Positions 55,423 to 64,000 of a stretch of DNA of 64,000 nucleotides are shown in pieces; position 1 is the first letter of the stretch; each line of letters starts with the position of its first letter. Below the pieces are notes generated by a model, which worked only from the letters and a program-made list of their open reading frames with translations, was not told where the DNA came from and did not search any database. The stretch comes from Streptomyces glaucescens (GTDB taxonomy: Bacteria; Actinomycetota; Actinomycetes; Streptomycetales; Streptomycetaceae), in contig NZ_CP009438.1 in assembly GCF_000761215.1 (NCBI RefSeq), positions 744,001 through 808,000 on the forward strand, read 5' to 3'. The translations under genes were made by a program, and so were the position numbers.

Positions 55423-57309
55423 TCAGGGTGTGTAGACGGTGGGACGCGGTGCGGCGGGCATGCCGCTGCCGATGAAGAAGCTGGGGTGCGGCGGCTGGTT
55501 GTACGCCGTGTTCTGCCAGGCGAGGGCGGTGCGGTACTGGGTGTCGTGGAGCAGGGTGGTGATCCTGGTGCCGGTGTGGTGGGGGGACGCGTAGATGCGC
55601 AGGGCCCGGTTGTCGGCGGTCCGCCAGACGACCTCCTCACGCCAGTCGCCGAGGATGTCCCCGGACAGCGCGGGCGTGGCCTTGGTGCCGTTGTTGGAGG
55701 AGACGCCGGAGCCGGTGAGCAGGCGGGTGTCGCCGGAGGTGCCGTACTTGTCGATGCGGGTGCCGTCGAGGAGTTCGCGGACCGGGTCGCCGTCCCACCA
55801 CGACAGGAAGTTCACGCTCGACGGCTCCCTGCCGAGGGAGGCGCCGGCCGCGGAGCGCAGCGTGGTGTCGGCGGCCGACCACGCCTCGGCCCCCGGGCTG
55901 CCGGCGTACACGTCGGCGGCGACGCCGCGGCCGTTGTCGGAACCCGAGGCGGTCTGCCACAGGATCCGTCCGGTGCGCGCGTCGGCCATCCACGAACCCG
56001 GCTTGGCGGCGTCCTCCGAGACCTTGAAGTACTCGAGGCCCGCGCGCGCGGGGTCGAGGTCGCCGAGGTGGCCCGCGTCGCCGTGCCCCAGCCGGGTCGT
56101 CCACAGTCCCGCGCCGTTGTCGTCGACGGTCATCGCGCCGTAGACGATCTCGTCCCTGCCGTCGCCGTCCACGTCCGCCACCGACAGGCTGTGGTTGCCC
56201 TGGCCGTCGTAGCCCTTGCCCGCGTTGGTGGAGGAGTTGGTGTCGAAGGTCCAGCGGCGGGTGAACCGGCCGTCCCGCCAGTCCCAGGCGGCGATGACCG
56301 TGCGGGTGTAGTAGCCGCGCGCCATGATCAGGGAGGGCCGGGCACCGTCCAGGTACGCGGTGCCGGCCAGGAAGCGGTCGACGCGGTTGCCGTAGGAGTC
56401 GCCCCAGGACGAGACGGTGCCGCGGGCGGGGACGTAGTCGACGGTGCCCATGGCCCTTCCGGTCCGGCCGTCGAACATGGTCAGGTACTCGGGGCCGGTC
56501 AGGACGTATCCGCTGGAGTTGCGGTGGTCGGCCGACGAGTTGCCGATCACCGCGCCCGTGCCGTCCCGGGTGCCGTCGGCGGTCTTCATGGCGACCTCGG
56601 CCTTGCCGTCGCCGTCGTAGTCGTACACCTGGAACTGCGTGTAGTGCGCGCCGGAGCGGATGTTGCGTCCGAGGTCGACGCGCCACAGCCGGGTGCCGTC
56701 GAGCTCGATGCCGTCGACGATCGTGTTGCCGGTGTGGCCGGACTGGGAGTTGTCCTTGGCGTTGGTCGGCTGCCACTTCAGGACCAGGTCCAGTCTGCCG
56801 TCGCCGTCCAGGTCGCCGACGGAGGCGTCGTTCGCCTCGTAGGTGTACGCCACGCCGTCCGGGGTGGTTCCGCCGGACGGCGGGGAGACGGGCACGTCGA
56901 GATACCCGGAGCGGAACTGCAGCGCCTGCTCGGAGGCGGGCTGCTCGGTGCCGTTCACCACCGCCCGCACCGTGTACTGCGCCGAGTCGGCGGCGCCGGA
57001 GTCGAAGTAGTCGGTCGCACCGGTCAGCGGTGCGGAGTTGAGCCTGGTGGTGCCCCGGTAGACGTTGAACGCCACGTCGTTCGGGTCGGTGGCCAGCCAC
57101 CGCCAGGACACCAGGTTCCCGCTGCCGGTGTGGACGCTGGTCAGTCCCCGGTCGAGGCGTTCGACCTGCCTGGCGGTGGCGGCGTCCGCGGTGGGCGGCA
57201 GTCCGACGAGCGTGGAGACGGCCAGCGCCGCGGCGGCCGTGACACCGCCGATCAGCCTGCCTCTCGCCGTGCGGCCGCGTGGTGTGGTGCGGGGGTGTGC
57301 GTCGGTCAC
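55423..57309 (-). CDS. Secreted rhamnogalacturonan lyase, PL11
   Basis: 628 residues, GTG start at 57309; signal peptide about 1-44 (GGVTAAAALAVSTLVGLPPTADA). An FN3-like N-terminal part (RQVERLDRGLTSVHTGSGNLVSWRWLATDPNDVAFNVYRG) precedes the eight-bladed propeller rich in calcium-type DxDxDG loops (VGDLDGDGRLDLVLKWQP, VYDYDGDGKAEVAMKTADG, VADVDGDGRDEIVYGAM, SGDILGDWREEVVWR). These are the signatures of PL11 lyases, which cleave the rhamnogalacturonan I backbone of pectin by beta-elimination. A TGGGAACGCTCCCA box upstream indicates LacI-type control. Fits with the galactan-degrading genes at 16-24 kb, since galactan is a side chain of the same polymer. Confidence 0.95.
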   Translation of the reverse strand: MTDAHPRTTPRGRTARGRLIGGVTAAAALAVSTLVGLPPTADAATARQVERLDRGLTSVHTGSGNLVSWRWLATDPNDVAFNVYRGTTRLNSAPLTGATDYFDSGAADSAQYTVRAVVNGTEQPASEQALQFRSGYLDVPVSPPSGGTTPDGVAYTYEANDASVGDLDGDGRLDLVLKWQPTNAKDNSQSGHTGNTIVDGIELDGTRLWRVDLGRNIRSGAHYTQFQVYDYDGDGKAEVAMKTADGTRDGTGAVIGNSSADHRNSSGYVLTGPEYLTMFDGRTGRAMGTVDYVPARGTVSSWGDSYGNRVDRFLAGTAYLDGARPSLIMARGYYTRTVIAAWDWRDGRFTRRWTFDTNSSTNAGKGYDGQGNHSLSVADVDGDGRDEIVYGAMTVDDNGAGLWTTRLGHGDAGHLGDLDPARAGLEYFKVSEDAAKPGSWMADARTGRILWQTASGSDNGRGVAADVYAGSPGAEAWSAADTTLRSAAGASLGREPSSVNFLSWWDGDPVRELLDGTRIDKYGTSGDTRLLTGSGVSSNNGTKATPALSGDILGDWREEVVWRTADNRALRIYASPHHTGTRITTLLHDTQYRTALAWQNTAYNQPPHPSFFIGSGMPAAPRPTVYTP

Positions 57310-57391
57310 GACGACCTCCGGTGTGTGGGGGGTTGAGCGACCGCGGTGCGTGCGGGGAGGGGTGCGGGTGCCGCTGCGCTCGAGTGGGGTG

Positions 57392-57405
57392 TGGGAACGC
57401 TCCCA
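57392..57405. promoter_or_regulatory. LacI/CebR-type operator for the rhamnogalacturonan lyase
   Basis: TGGGAACGCTCCCA, perfect 5-base arms, 83-96 bases upstream of the GTG. It is close to the CebR box TGGGAGCGCTCCCA and shares the AACGCT centre with the galactan operator at 20285-20298. Confidence 0.75.
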
Positions 57406-57464
57406 CGGCGTGGAGGGTAGGGGGCGCGTGATACGTCGTCAAGGATTCTGTCGCAATGCGGTGT

Positions 57465-58574
57465 TCACCGATGTTCGGATGCGTTGCCTCGCCGGAGCGG
57501 ATCCTCGCCGGTGCCTGCGCCGGCGGCGGACCGCCGGACGAACCGTTCCAAATCGGCGAGGAACCGGCCGGTGTACACCTTCCTGGGCGCGACGACCGCG
57601 GTCAGGGTCAGCCGCCACCGCGAACGCTCCAGGTCGTGGTCCACCAGTGAGTGGGTGGCGGCGGGATAGTGCGCGACCGTCAGGGACCGGGCGGGCAGGA
57701 TGTCGCGGTAGACGGCCTCGGTCTCGGCGACGTCCACGTTGACGTCGTGGCCGGCCAGCACGAGCAGGACCGGCGTTCCGCGCACGGCGCGCAGATCGGC
57801 GGTCGCGTCCGACCGGTGGTTCCTGGCGATGAACGACCAGCGCGCCGGGGTCATCCCGTCCGCGTCGCCGACCGCGGCGCGGTACTCGGCGAAGGACGCA
57901 CCCCGTCGGAGCAGGTCGAGGGTGGTCTGCCTGCGGCGCAGCGCCGCCTGTCGCTCCTGGGCGCTCGCGCCGTCCCGGCGCAGTTCCGCGAGGAGGTTGT
58001 AGCGGCCCTGCCGCAGCCAGTTGACGGCCGGGGAGACGGCGATGACGAACTGCAGGCGCCCGTCACGCGCGGCGACCTTGGGCAGGACCCAGCCGGCCTG
58101 GCTGGCCCCCCACAGGCCGATGCGGCGGCCGTCGATGTCCGGGCGGCCGCGGGCCCAGGCCACGGCGGCCAGGGTCTCGTCCGCACGGTCCGCCATGCTC
58201 TGGTCGAGCCAGTCGCCCTCCGAGCCGCCGGTCCCCGGCTTGTCGAACGACAGCGAGGCGTACCCGGCGCGGGCGAAGGACTCCCACAGCGGCCGGTAGA
58301 AGGTCTCGTGCGTGGCGTCGACCGGGCCGTCGCCGTGGACGAAGACGACCAGGCCGAACGGCCCTTCGCCGGTCTCGGGCCGGGCCAGCACCCCCTTGAG
58401 CAGCTTCCCGTCGTGCCGCAGCGACACCGTCTCCTCGCGCAGCGCGTAGGTGTTCTGCCACACCACCACCCCCGCGACCCCGGCGGCCGCCAGCAGCACG
58501 CCCACCAGCGTCCACACGGTCCACCGCCACCCGCGCCCCCTGGGCCTCCCGGGCGTACGCCGCGTCATCCCCAT
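57465..58574 (-). CDS. Membrane-anchored or secreted alpha/beta hydrolase
   Basis: 369 residues from ATG 58574 (GGAGGAG five bases upstream; a GTG six bases earlier abuts the ribosome site and is less likely). An N-terminal basic segment and one hydrophobic helix (VWTLVGVLLAAAGVAGVVVW) indicate a signal anchor. The hydrolase domain follows: VVFVHGDGPVDATHETFYRPL (oxyanion region), SFDKPGTGGSEGDW, nucleophile Ser in GLWGASQAGWVLP, Asp in LVLAGHDVNVDV, and His in THSLVDHD. This is the dienelactone hydrolase/BAAT-like group. Substrate unknown. Divergent from GNAT/PaaX genes with a palindrome between. Confidence 0.8.
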   Translation of the reverse strand: MGMTRRTPGRPRGRGWRWTVWTLVGVLLAAAGVAGVVVWQNTYALREETVSLRHDGKLLKGVLARPETGEGPFGLVVFVHGDGPVDATHETFYRPLWESFARAGYASLSFDKPGTGGSEGDWLDQSMADRADETLAAVAWARGRPDIDGRRIGLWGASQAGWVLPKVAARDGRLQFVIAVSPAVNWLRQGRYNLLAELRRDGASAQERQAALRRRQTTLDLLRRGASFAEYRAAVGDADGMTPARWSFIARNHRSDATADLRAVRGTPVLLVLAGHDVNVDVAETEAVYRDILPARSLTVAHYPAATHSLVDHDLERSRWRLTLTAVVAPRKVYTGRFLADLERFVRRSAAGAGTGEDPLRRGNASEHR

Positions 58575-58600
58575 GGCCACTCCTCCAGATCTATCACTGC

Positions 58601-58616
58601 AAGAACGATCGTTTCT
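58601..58616. promoter_or_regulatory. Palindrome between divergent hydrolase and GNAT-PaaX genes
   Basis: AACGATCGTT (58604-58613) is a perfect 10-base palindrome within AAGAACGATCGTTTCT, which continues the dyad as AGAA/TTTCT. Placed 27 bases from the hydrolase start and 56 from the GNAT start, it could serve the PaaX-type regulator encoded in the divergent operon. Confidence 0.5.
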
Positions 58617-58671
58617 GGGATGAGCGTATTACACTCGTACGCAAAGGTCGTCCGGCAGTGGGAGGCACATC

Positions 58672-59325
58672 GTGAACAGCACGCAGGGCGGGACCGGCGG
58701 GGCGGGGCACACCGGGCCGGTGGTGCGCAGGGGCGTACCGCGGGGCTGTGAGGAGCAGGTGGCGGCGCTGTACTGGGAGGCGTTCGGCCGCAAGCTGGCC
58801 CCGGCGCTCGGTCCGCCCGCCCAGGGGCGGGCGTTCATCGCGGCCCACCTCCGGCACGACCGCGGTGTCGCCGCGCTGGCCGGCGACCGGGTGGTCGCCG
58901 TGGCCGGTTACCGTCTGGGCGGCCACGGGCTGACCGGCGGCGGCGTGCGGGACGTGCTGTCCGCCTACGGCCCGCTCCGCGGCCTGCCCAGGCTCGCGGT
59001 ACTCACCCTGTTCGAGCGGACTCCGGCGGAGGGCGAACTGGTCATGGACGGCATCGCCGTCGAGGCGGCACACCGCGGCACCGGCATCGGCAGCATGCTC
59101 CTGCGGGAGATCGCGGCCATCGCGGCCGAGTCCGGCTGCCGGCGCGTCCGCCTGGACGTCATCGACGTCAACCCCCGCGCCCGGGCGCTGTACGAGCGGC
59201 ACGGCTTCACCGCCACGCACACCGAGCACACTCCGTACCTGCGGCGGCTGCTGGGCTTCGGGGCCGTGACGACCATGCACCGCCCGGTCACCGCGGCGGA
59301 CGCCACCGCAGCGCGGGAGGCATGA
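58672..59325 (+). CDS. GNAT-family N-acetyltransferase
   Basis: 217 residues from GTG 58672 with GGGAGG upstream. The acetyl-CoA site is VMDGIAVEAAHRGTGIGSMLLREIAAIA (Q/RxxGxG/A type, here HRGTGIG), followed by VRLDVIDVNPRARALYERHGF. The N-terminal half (VALYWEAFGRKLAPALG) belongs to a GNAT group seen with regulators. Substrate unknown. The stop overlaps the start of the PaaX-type gene (ATGATG), so the two are coupled. Confidence 0.87.
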   Translation: MNSTQGGTGGAGHTGPVVRRGVPRGCEEQVAALYWEAFGRKLAPALGPPAQGRAFIAAHLRHDRGVAALAGDRVVAVAGYRLGGHGLTGGGVRDVLSAYGPLRGLPRLAVLTLFERTPAEGELVMDGIAVEAAHRGTGIGSMLLREIAAIAAESGCRRVRLDVIDVNPRARALYERHGFTATHTEHTPYLRRLLGFGAVTTMHRPVTAADATAAREA

Positions 59326-60230
59326 TGACACCCGGCACCACCAGCCGCGCCCAGGACCGGGACGACAGGCCGAGCATCCCCACCCGGCTGCTCGTGCACG
59401 CCTTGGTCCGCGAGGACGGCACGGTCGACGCCGGCGAGCTGTACACCGTCGCGGGCCTCCTCGGCATGACCGACCAGCAGGTCAGGCTGTGCGTCAAACG
59501 CCTGGTCACCGAGGGGCGGTTCACCCAGGAGGGACGCGGCCGCAGAGCGACCCTGCGTGCCGTCGCCGACCTCACCGGTTCGCCGGCGCCCGACGCCGCC
59601 TACGTCCGCCACGCCTACCGGCAGGACGCCGGACTCGCCCCCTGGGACGGCACCTGGCACCTGTTCGGCTTCGCCGTCCCCGAGTCGCGCCGCGCCGCCC
59701 GGGACGCCCTGCGCGAGCACCTCCTCCACCTCGGAGCCGCGTCCGTCCAGAGCGGCCTGTACGTCACCGCGAACCACGTCACCGAGCACGTCGAGGCCCG
59801 GGCCCGTCACCTCGGCGTCCTCGACGCGCTCAGCTGCCTGTCCACCACCGACCTGCGCATCGGCGGTGTGACCGACCCGCGCGCCCTGGCGACCGCGCTG
59901 TGGCCGCTGCGGCAGATCGCGGAGCGGCACGAACGGCTCGCCGCCTTCGCCGAATCCCGCCTCAGCCGGCTCACCGGCGGACCGGAGCCGTCGGACGCGG
60001 AGCGCCTCACCACGGCCGTGGAGCTGGCCGCTCACTTCACCGAGGCGATGGAGCCCGATCCGCTCCTGCCTCCGGAACTCCTGCCCGAGCCCTGGCCGGG
60101 AAGCCGGGCCCGCCGCCTCGCCGCCGCGTGCTGGCGGGCCCTCGGCGAGACCGCGGCCGACGGCGCCCCCGCTCCGCGCCTGTTCGCGCTGTACGCCGAA
60201 GCACTTCGCCCGGTGGAGGAGGGCGCGTAG
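59322..60230 (+). CDS. PaaX-family transcriptional regulator
   Basis: 302 residues. The N-terminal PaaX winged helix is seen in PTRLLVHALVREDGTVDAGELYTVAGLLGMTDQQVRLCVKRLVTEGRFTQEGRGRRATL (about 21-80). The central domain follows (WDGTWHLFGFAVPESRRAARDALREHLLHLGAASVQSGLYVTANH), then the C-terminal helical domain. PaaX-type proteins are repressors of phenylacetate catabolism in enterobacteria, but actinobacterial members are often unrelated to that pathway and no paa genes lie here. Coupled to the GNAT gene; probable operator at 58601-58616. Confidence 0.87.
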   Translation: MMTPGTTSRAQDRDDRPSIPTRLLVHALVREDGTVDAGELYTVAGLLGMTDQQVRLCVKRLVTEGRFTQEGRGRRATLRAVADLTGSPAPDAAYVRHAYRQDAGLAPWDGTWHLFGFAVPESRRAARDALREHLLHLGAASVQSGLYVTANHVTEHVEARARHLGVLDALSCLSTTDLRIGGVTDPRALATALWPLRQIAERHERLAAFAESRLSRLTGGPEPSDAERLTTAVELAAHFTEAMEPDPLLPPELLPEPWPGSRARRLAAACWRALGETAADGAPAPRLFALYAEALRPVEEGA

Positions 60231-60420
60231 GTCGTGCCCGGCCGGGCGTCCGCTTCCGGCGGCGGCCCGGCCGACGCTCCGTCACCGTTTCGCGCGGCCG
60301 ATGCGGCCGCCCGTCGCGTCACGCCTGGGACAGGCGCCAAGTCGCCGTGGACGTCGGTCGTCGACGCCGGTCGTCGACGCCGGTCGTGGCGGAGCTTCCG
60401 GCGCAGCGGCGCCGCAGCAC

Positions 60421-60456
60421 ATCGGCCCCGCGAGACGTGCGTCTCGCGGGGCCGAT
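60421..60456. terminator. 16-bp perfect hairpin between paaX-type gene and small membrane protein gene
   Basis: Arms 60421-60436 and 60441-60456, loop GTGC, followed on the plus strand by a pyrimidine-rich run. Serves convergent genes on both sides. The flanking stretch 60231-60420 holds only a 13-base tandem repeat (CGTCGACGCCGGT, about 60355-60385) and no gene. Confidence 0.85.
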
Positions 60457-60525
60457 TCCCCTTCTTCCCCACCGGCCCGGCCGTGACGGGCACTTCCGTG
60501 GCTCCGCCCGCCGGTCCGGGAGGTG

Positions 60526-60693
60526 TCAGCGTCTGCGCGCCCAGCCGGAACCGACCCCGGCGACGTGCAGGGCCAGCGCCGTCAATCCCAGCAGCATCAC
60601 ATTCGTCGAAGAGAACACATCGTTGGTGCCGATCTCCGCCGCGTTGATCAGGAACGCGAAGAAGAACAGCACCGCCGCGACTATGCCGAGCAT
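60526..60693 (-). CDS. 55-residue two-helix membrane protein
   Basis: ATG at 60693 with GAGGAG six bases upstream; stop at 60526. The sequence has a first helix LGIVAAVLFFFAFLINAA, a polar loop EIGTNDVFSSTNV, and a second helix MLLGLTALALHVAGVG, ending in the basic SGWARRR. The good ribosome site, balanced hydrophobic pattern and positive C-terminus argue that it is real; codons such as ATA and TCT are slightly atypical. Function unknown. It faces a strong terminator and lies divergent from the met leader peptide, in a 300-base region otherwise empty. Confidence 0.72.
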   Translation of the reverse strand: MLGIVAAVLFFFAFLINAAEIGTNDVFSSTNVMLLGLTALALHVAGVGSGWARRR

Positions 60694-60814
60694 CAGGAAC
60701 TCCTCTCACACGGGTGAGACCCGTATGCCCCGCCACCGCCCCCGCAGGCCTGCGGATCGCCGCGCCCAGGGTGAGAAACCCTCACTGAGCTGGTGCGGAC
60801 ACGCCCCCGTGTGG

Positions 60815-60820
60815 TTATCT
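60815..60820 (+). promoter_or_regulatory. -10 element for the met leader transcript
   Basis: TTATCT six bases before the leader-peptide ATG; transcription should begin at about the ATG, giving a leaderless leader peptide. No clear -35. Confidence 0.45.
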
Positions 60821-60826
60821 GGCTCC

Positions 60827-60901
60827 ATGACCGTGCTCGTGACCCGCCGCCACGTCGATTACGTGCGTGTCACCACCACGGGCTGTTCCGCCGTGAGCTG
60901 A
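60827..60901 (+). CDS. 24-residue leader peptide upstream of metYX
   Basis: MTVLVTRRHVDYVRVTTTGC followed by SAVS. It matches the short 'LTRRRHVDxxRVxxxxC' leader peptides found ahead of sulphur and amino acid genes in Streptomyces, with RRHVD in the middle and a cysteine near the end. It lies 144 bases upstream of metY. A role in cysteine-dependent translational attenuation is inferred from the position and the conserved Cys; I could not find an obvious terminator/antiterminator in 60902-61045, which is pyrimidine-rich. Confidence 0.72.
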   Translation: MTVLVTRRHVDYVRVTTTGCSAVS

Positions 60902-61045
60902 CCACCCTCCGGCGTCCGACCAGCTTCTTCCCACCGTAACGCGCTGACCGCTGCCCTCTTTCCGGGCGCGTCCCCTCAGCCTGCGGTTCTTTCGCCTTCC
61001 CCTTTCCGTACTCCGCGCATCGCCGTACCCGCACAAGGGAGAACC

Positions 61046-62403
<1,358 letters not shown>

Positions 62404-62407
<4 letters not shown>

Positions 62408-63630
62408 ACACCGTACCGACGCCGTTCCGGGTCCCCCTCCCGCCGGCCTCCGGGGCCTGGCGGGAGGGGGACCCGCCCGGGCGTCGCCGGTGGTACGAGC
62501 ACGAGCAGCCCCTCGCGCTGGAGGCAGGCGGCGAACTGCCCGGTGTGCGGCTCGCGTTCGAGACCTGGGGGCGGCTCGCGCCGGACCGGTCCAACGCGGT
62601 GCTGGTGCTGCACGCCCTCACCGGCGACAGCCATGTGGCCGGCCCCGCCGGGCCCGGCCACCCCACCCCCGGCTGGTGGGACGGCCTCGTCGGCCCCGGG
62701 CGGGCGCTCGACACCGACCGCTGGTTCGTCGTGGCACCGAACGTGCTCGGTGGCTGCCAGGGCAGTACCGGGCCGTCCTCCACACGCCCTTCGGGCCGGC
62801 GCTGGGGCGGCGACTTCCCGTTCCTGACCCAGCGTGACCAGGTCGCGGCCGAGGCCGGCCTGGCCGATGCGCTGGGCATCGACCGGTGGGCCCTGGTGGT
62901 CGGCGGTTCGATGGGCGGGATGCGAGCCCTGGAGTGGGCGGTCTCGCGTCCCGAGCGGACGGACGCGCTGCTGCTGATCGCCACGGCGGCCGCGGCGAGC
63001 GCCGAGCAGATCGCCTGGGCCGGCGTCCAGCTGCACGCCATCCGCTCCGACCCGCACTGGCACGGCGGCCACTACCACGACACCGGCCGGGGCCCGCACG
63101 CCGGACTCGGCCTGGCCCGGCGGATCGCCCATGTCACGTACCGCAGCGAGCCGGAGCTCCAGGCCCGGTTCGGCCGTTCGCCCCAGGGCACGGAGGACCC
63201 CTGGGACGGCGGCCGGTACCAGGTCGAGTCCTATCTCGACCATCACGCGGCGAAGTTGGCCCGCCGTTTCGACGCGGGCAGTTACGTCGTGCTGTGCGAG
63301 GCCATGAACAGCCACGACATCGGCCGCGGGCGCGGTGGCGTGCGGGCCGCCCTGAGCCGGGTGACCGCCCGGACGCTCGTGGCCGGGGTCGGCACCGACC
63401 GCCTCTATCCGCCGTCCCAGCAGGCGGAGCTGGCGGCGGGCATCACCACGGCCGATCACCTTCGGCTCATCGAGTCCTCGTACGGTCACGACGGCTTCCT
63501 GATCGAGGTGGAGCAGGTCGCCGCACTCGTGGCCGAGCTCCTGCCCGGGGATCCCCCGGCACCGGTGCCGGTGCCGGGGCGTCACCGGCCGCCTCCGCGG
63601 CAGATTCCCGGCCCCGGCGGAGATGCCTGA
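62404..63630 (+). CDS. metX: Homoserine O-acetyltransferase MetX, apparent CTG start
   Basis: 408 residues if started at CTG 62404. Transfers acetyl from acetyl-CoA to homoserine, supplying MetY. The alpha/beta-hydrolase triad is S169 in VVGGSMGGMR, D332 in GVGTDRLYPP and H362 in SSYGHDGFL. The conserved family N-terminus (SGAWREGDPPGRRRWYEHEQPLALEAGGELPGVRLAFETWG) is encoded entirely upstream of the first in-frame ATG/GTG/TTG, which is the GTG at 62545. No such codon exists back to the preceding in-frame stop. CTG at 62404 overlaps the metY stop exactly like an ATGA junction (CTGA), with GAAGGG seven bases upstream. A rare start or a sequence error are the alternatives. Confidence 0.93.
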
Positions 63631-63720
63631 GAGGGCACCCCCGCCCATCGTGGCCTCTTGCCGGCGGGCACGGGGTCCGGCGGGAGTCCACGTGCGTGGT
63701 CCGGTGTGGCGTCCGGCGTC

Positions 63721-64000
63721 TCAGCCGGTGGCCAGCTCGCCGAGCAGCTTCCAGGTGCGGCGCCGGTCGGCCTCACCGCCCAGGTCCGTCGCGGTGAACA
63801 CCACCTCGGTCGCCCCGGCCTCCCGGTACCGCCGCACCTCGGCGGCGACGGCCTCCTCGTCCCCGATCACGGCCAGGTCGGCGGCGCGGGTGCCCCCGGA
63901 GAGCCCGATGACCCGCTGGTAGGAGGGGAACCGCTCGTAGAACGAGAGCGCCTCGGTCGCGGTCTCCCGCACGGCCTCGACGTCACCGGTGACCACGCCG
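63721..64000 (-). CDS. LLM-class (F420-dependent) oxidoreductase, C-terminal part
   Basis: About 93 residues of the C-terminus are visible; the gene continues beyond the window. VTGDVEAVRETATEALSFYERFPSYQRVIGLSG, DLAVIGDEEAVAAEVRRYREAGATEVVFTAT and the ending WKLLGELA are typical of the last helices of luciferase-like F420-dependent oxidoreductases (for instance MSMEG_4879-type groups). The partner substrate cannot be told from this part. It is convergent with metX, with 90 bases between the stops. Confidence 0.82.
   Translation of the reverse strand, partial: GVVTGDVEAVRETATEALSFYERFPSYQRVIGLSGGTRAADLAVIGDEEAVAAEVRRYREAGATEVVFTATDLGGEADRRRTWKLLGELATG

Noticed and set aside
59322..60230. Phenylacetate catabolism locus
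   Set aside because: A PaaX-type regulator is present, but there are no paa ligase, oxygenase or hydratase genes nearby.
60694..61045. SAM riboswitch upstream of metY
   Set aside because: I could not find SAM-I, II or IV core sequences; only a small GTGAG/CTCAC hairpin near 60772-60787 and the leader peptide are visible.
62545..63630. metX starting at GTG 62545
   Set aside because: This start would remove the conserved N-terminal 47 residues that clearly match MetX proteins.

Overview
The window is very GC-rich actinobacterial DNA, most probably from the chromosome of a Streptomyces. Nearly every codon ends in G or C, GTG starts are common, many neighbouring genes overlap by four bases (ATGA/GTGA), and several transcripts look leaderless. 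The gene content also fits: two crcB genes around a DUF190 gene, an FxSxx-COOH (Fxs) locus, LacI-type boxes in front of sugar genes, BlaI-M56, and several secreted hydrolases. I saw no rRNA, tRNA, CRISPR array, insertion sequence or phage genes. What stands out is a set of decay scars inside otherwise ordinary chromosome.

Layout. 1-4.4 kb: asparagine/aspartate catabolism (aspA, asparaginase, asparagine-type permease, GntR regulator). 4.6-14.2 kb: a conflict/RiPP-type locus with an intact three-gene core (VMAP-C protein, MoxR-like ATPase, SAV_2336/NB-ARC/TPR protein FxsT). It is flanked by eroded partners: an fxsA stub without its C-terminal motif, a HExxH domain without its usual radical-SAM half, and a protease-like stub without two catalytic residues. 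14.3-16.2 kb: fluoride exporter pair with DUF190, then a small HTH regulator. 16.4-24.5 kb: galactan use (secreted GH53 galactanase, GH42 beta-galactosidase, divergent ABC importer and LacI regulator with visible operators).

24.7-29.0 kb: arylamine N-acetyltransferase, an SseB-like protein, and katG with its Fur-family repressor. 29.3-35.0 kb: three secreted hydrolases, including a divergent pair that may act on polyhydroxyalkanoates. 35-39.4 kb: a methyltransferase, a VOC protein, membrane proteins (CtaG-like, DUF2243) and Ku. 39.6-42.5 kb: a GH31 alpha-xylosidase next to the fused remains of a deleted sugar ABC importer. 42.7-44.9 kb: a second katG.

44.9-51.5 kb: four CNNM/CorC-like membrane proteins in two coupled pairs (one frameshifted), followed by M56 peptidase and BlaI genes, with BlaI-like dyads in between. 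51.7-55.3 kb: a TatA-like gene and four consecutive DJ-1/PfpI-fold genes (one AraC-type regulator, three free-standing proteins, one of them Tat-exported). 55.4-60.7 kb: rhamnogalacturonan lyase with a LacI-type box, a lipase-like hydrolase, GNAT plus PaaX-type regulator, and a 55-residue membrane protein. 60.8-63.6 kb: a leader peptide, then metY and metX; metX apparently starts at CTG overlapping the metY stop. The window ends inside an F420/LLM-type oxidoreductase gene.

Functional theme. Galactanase, beta-galactosidase and their importer, rhamnogalacturonan lyase and alpha-xylosidase together suggest growth on plant cell-wall pectin and xyloglucan fragments. The most unusual parts are the eroded Fxs/VMAP locus, the transporter deletion scar, the BlaI-linked CNNM genes and the DJ-1 family cluster.
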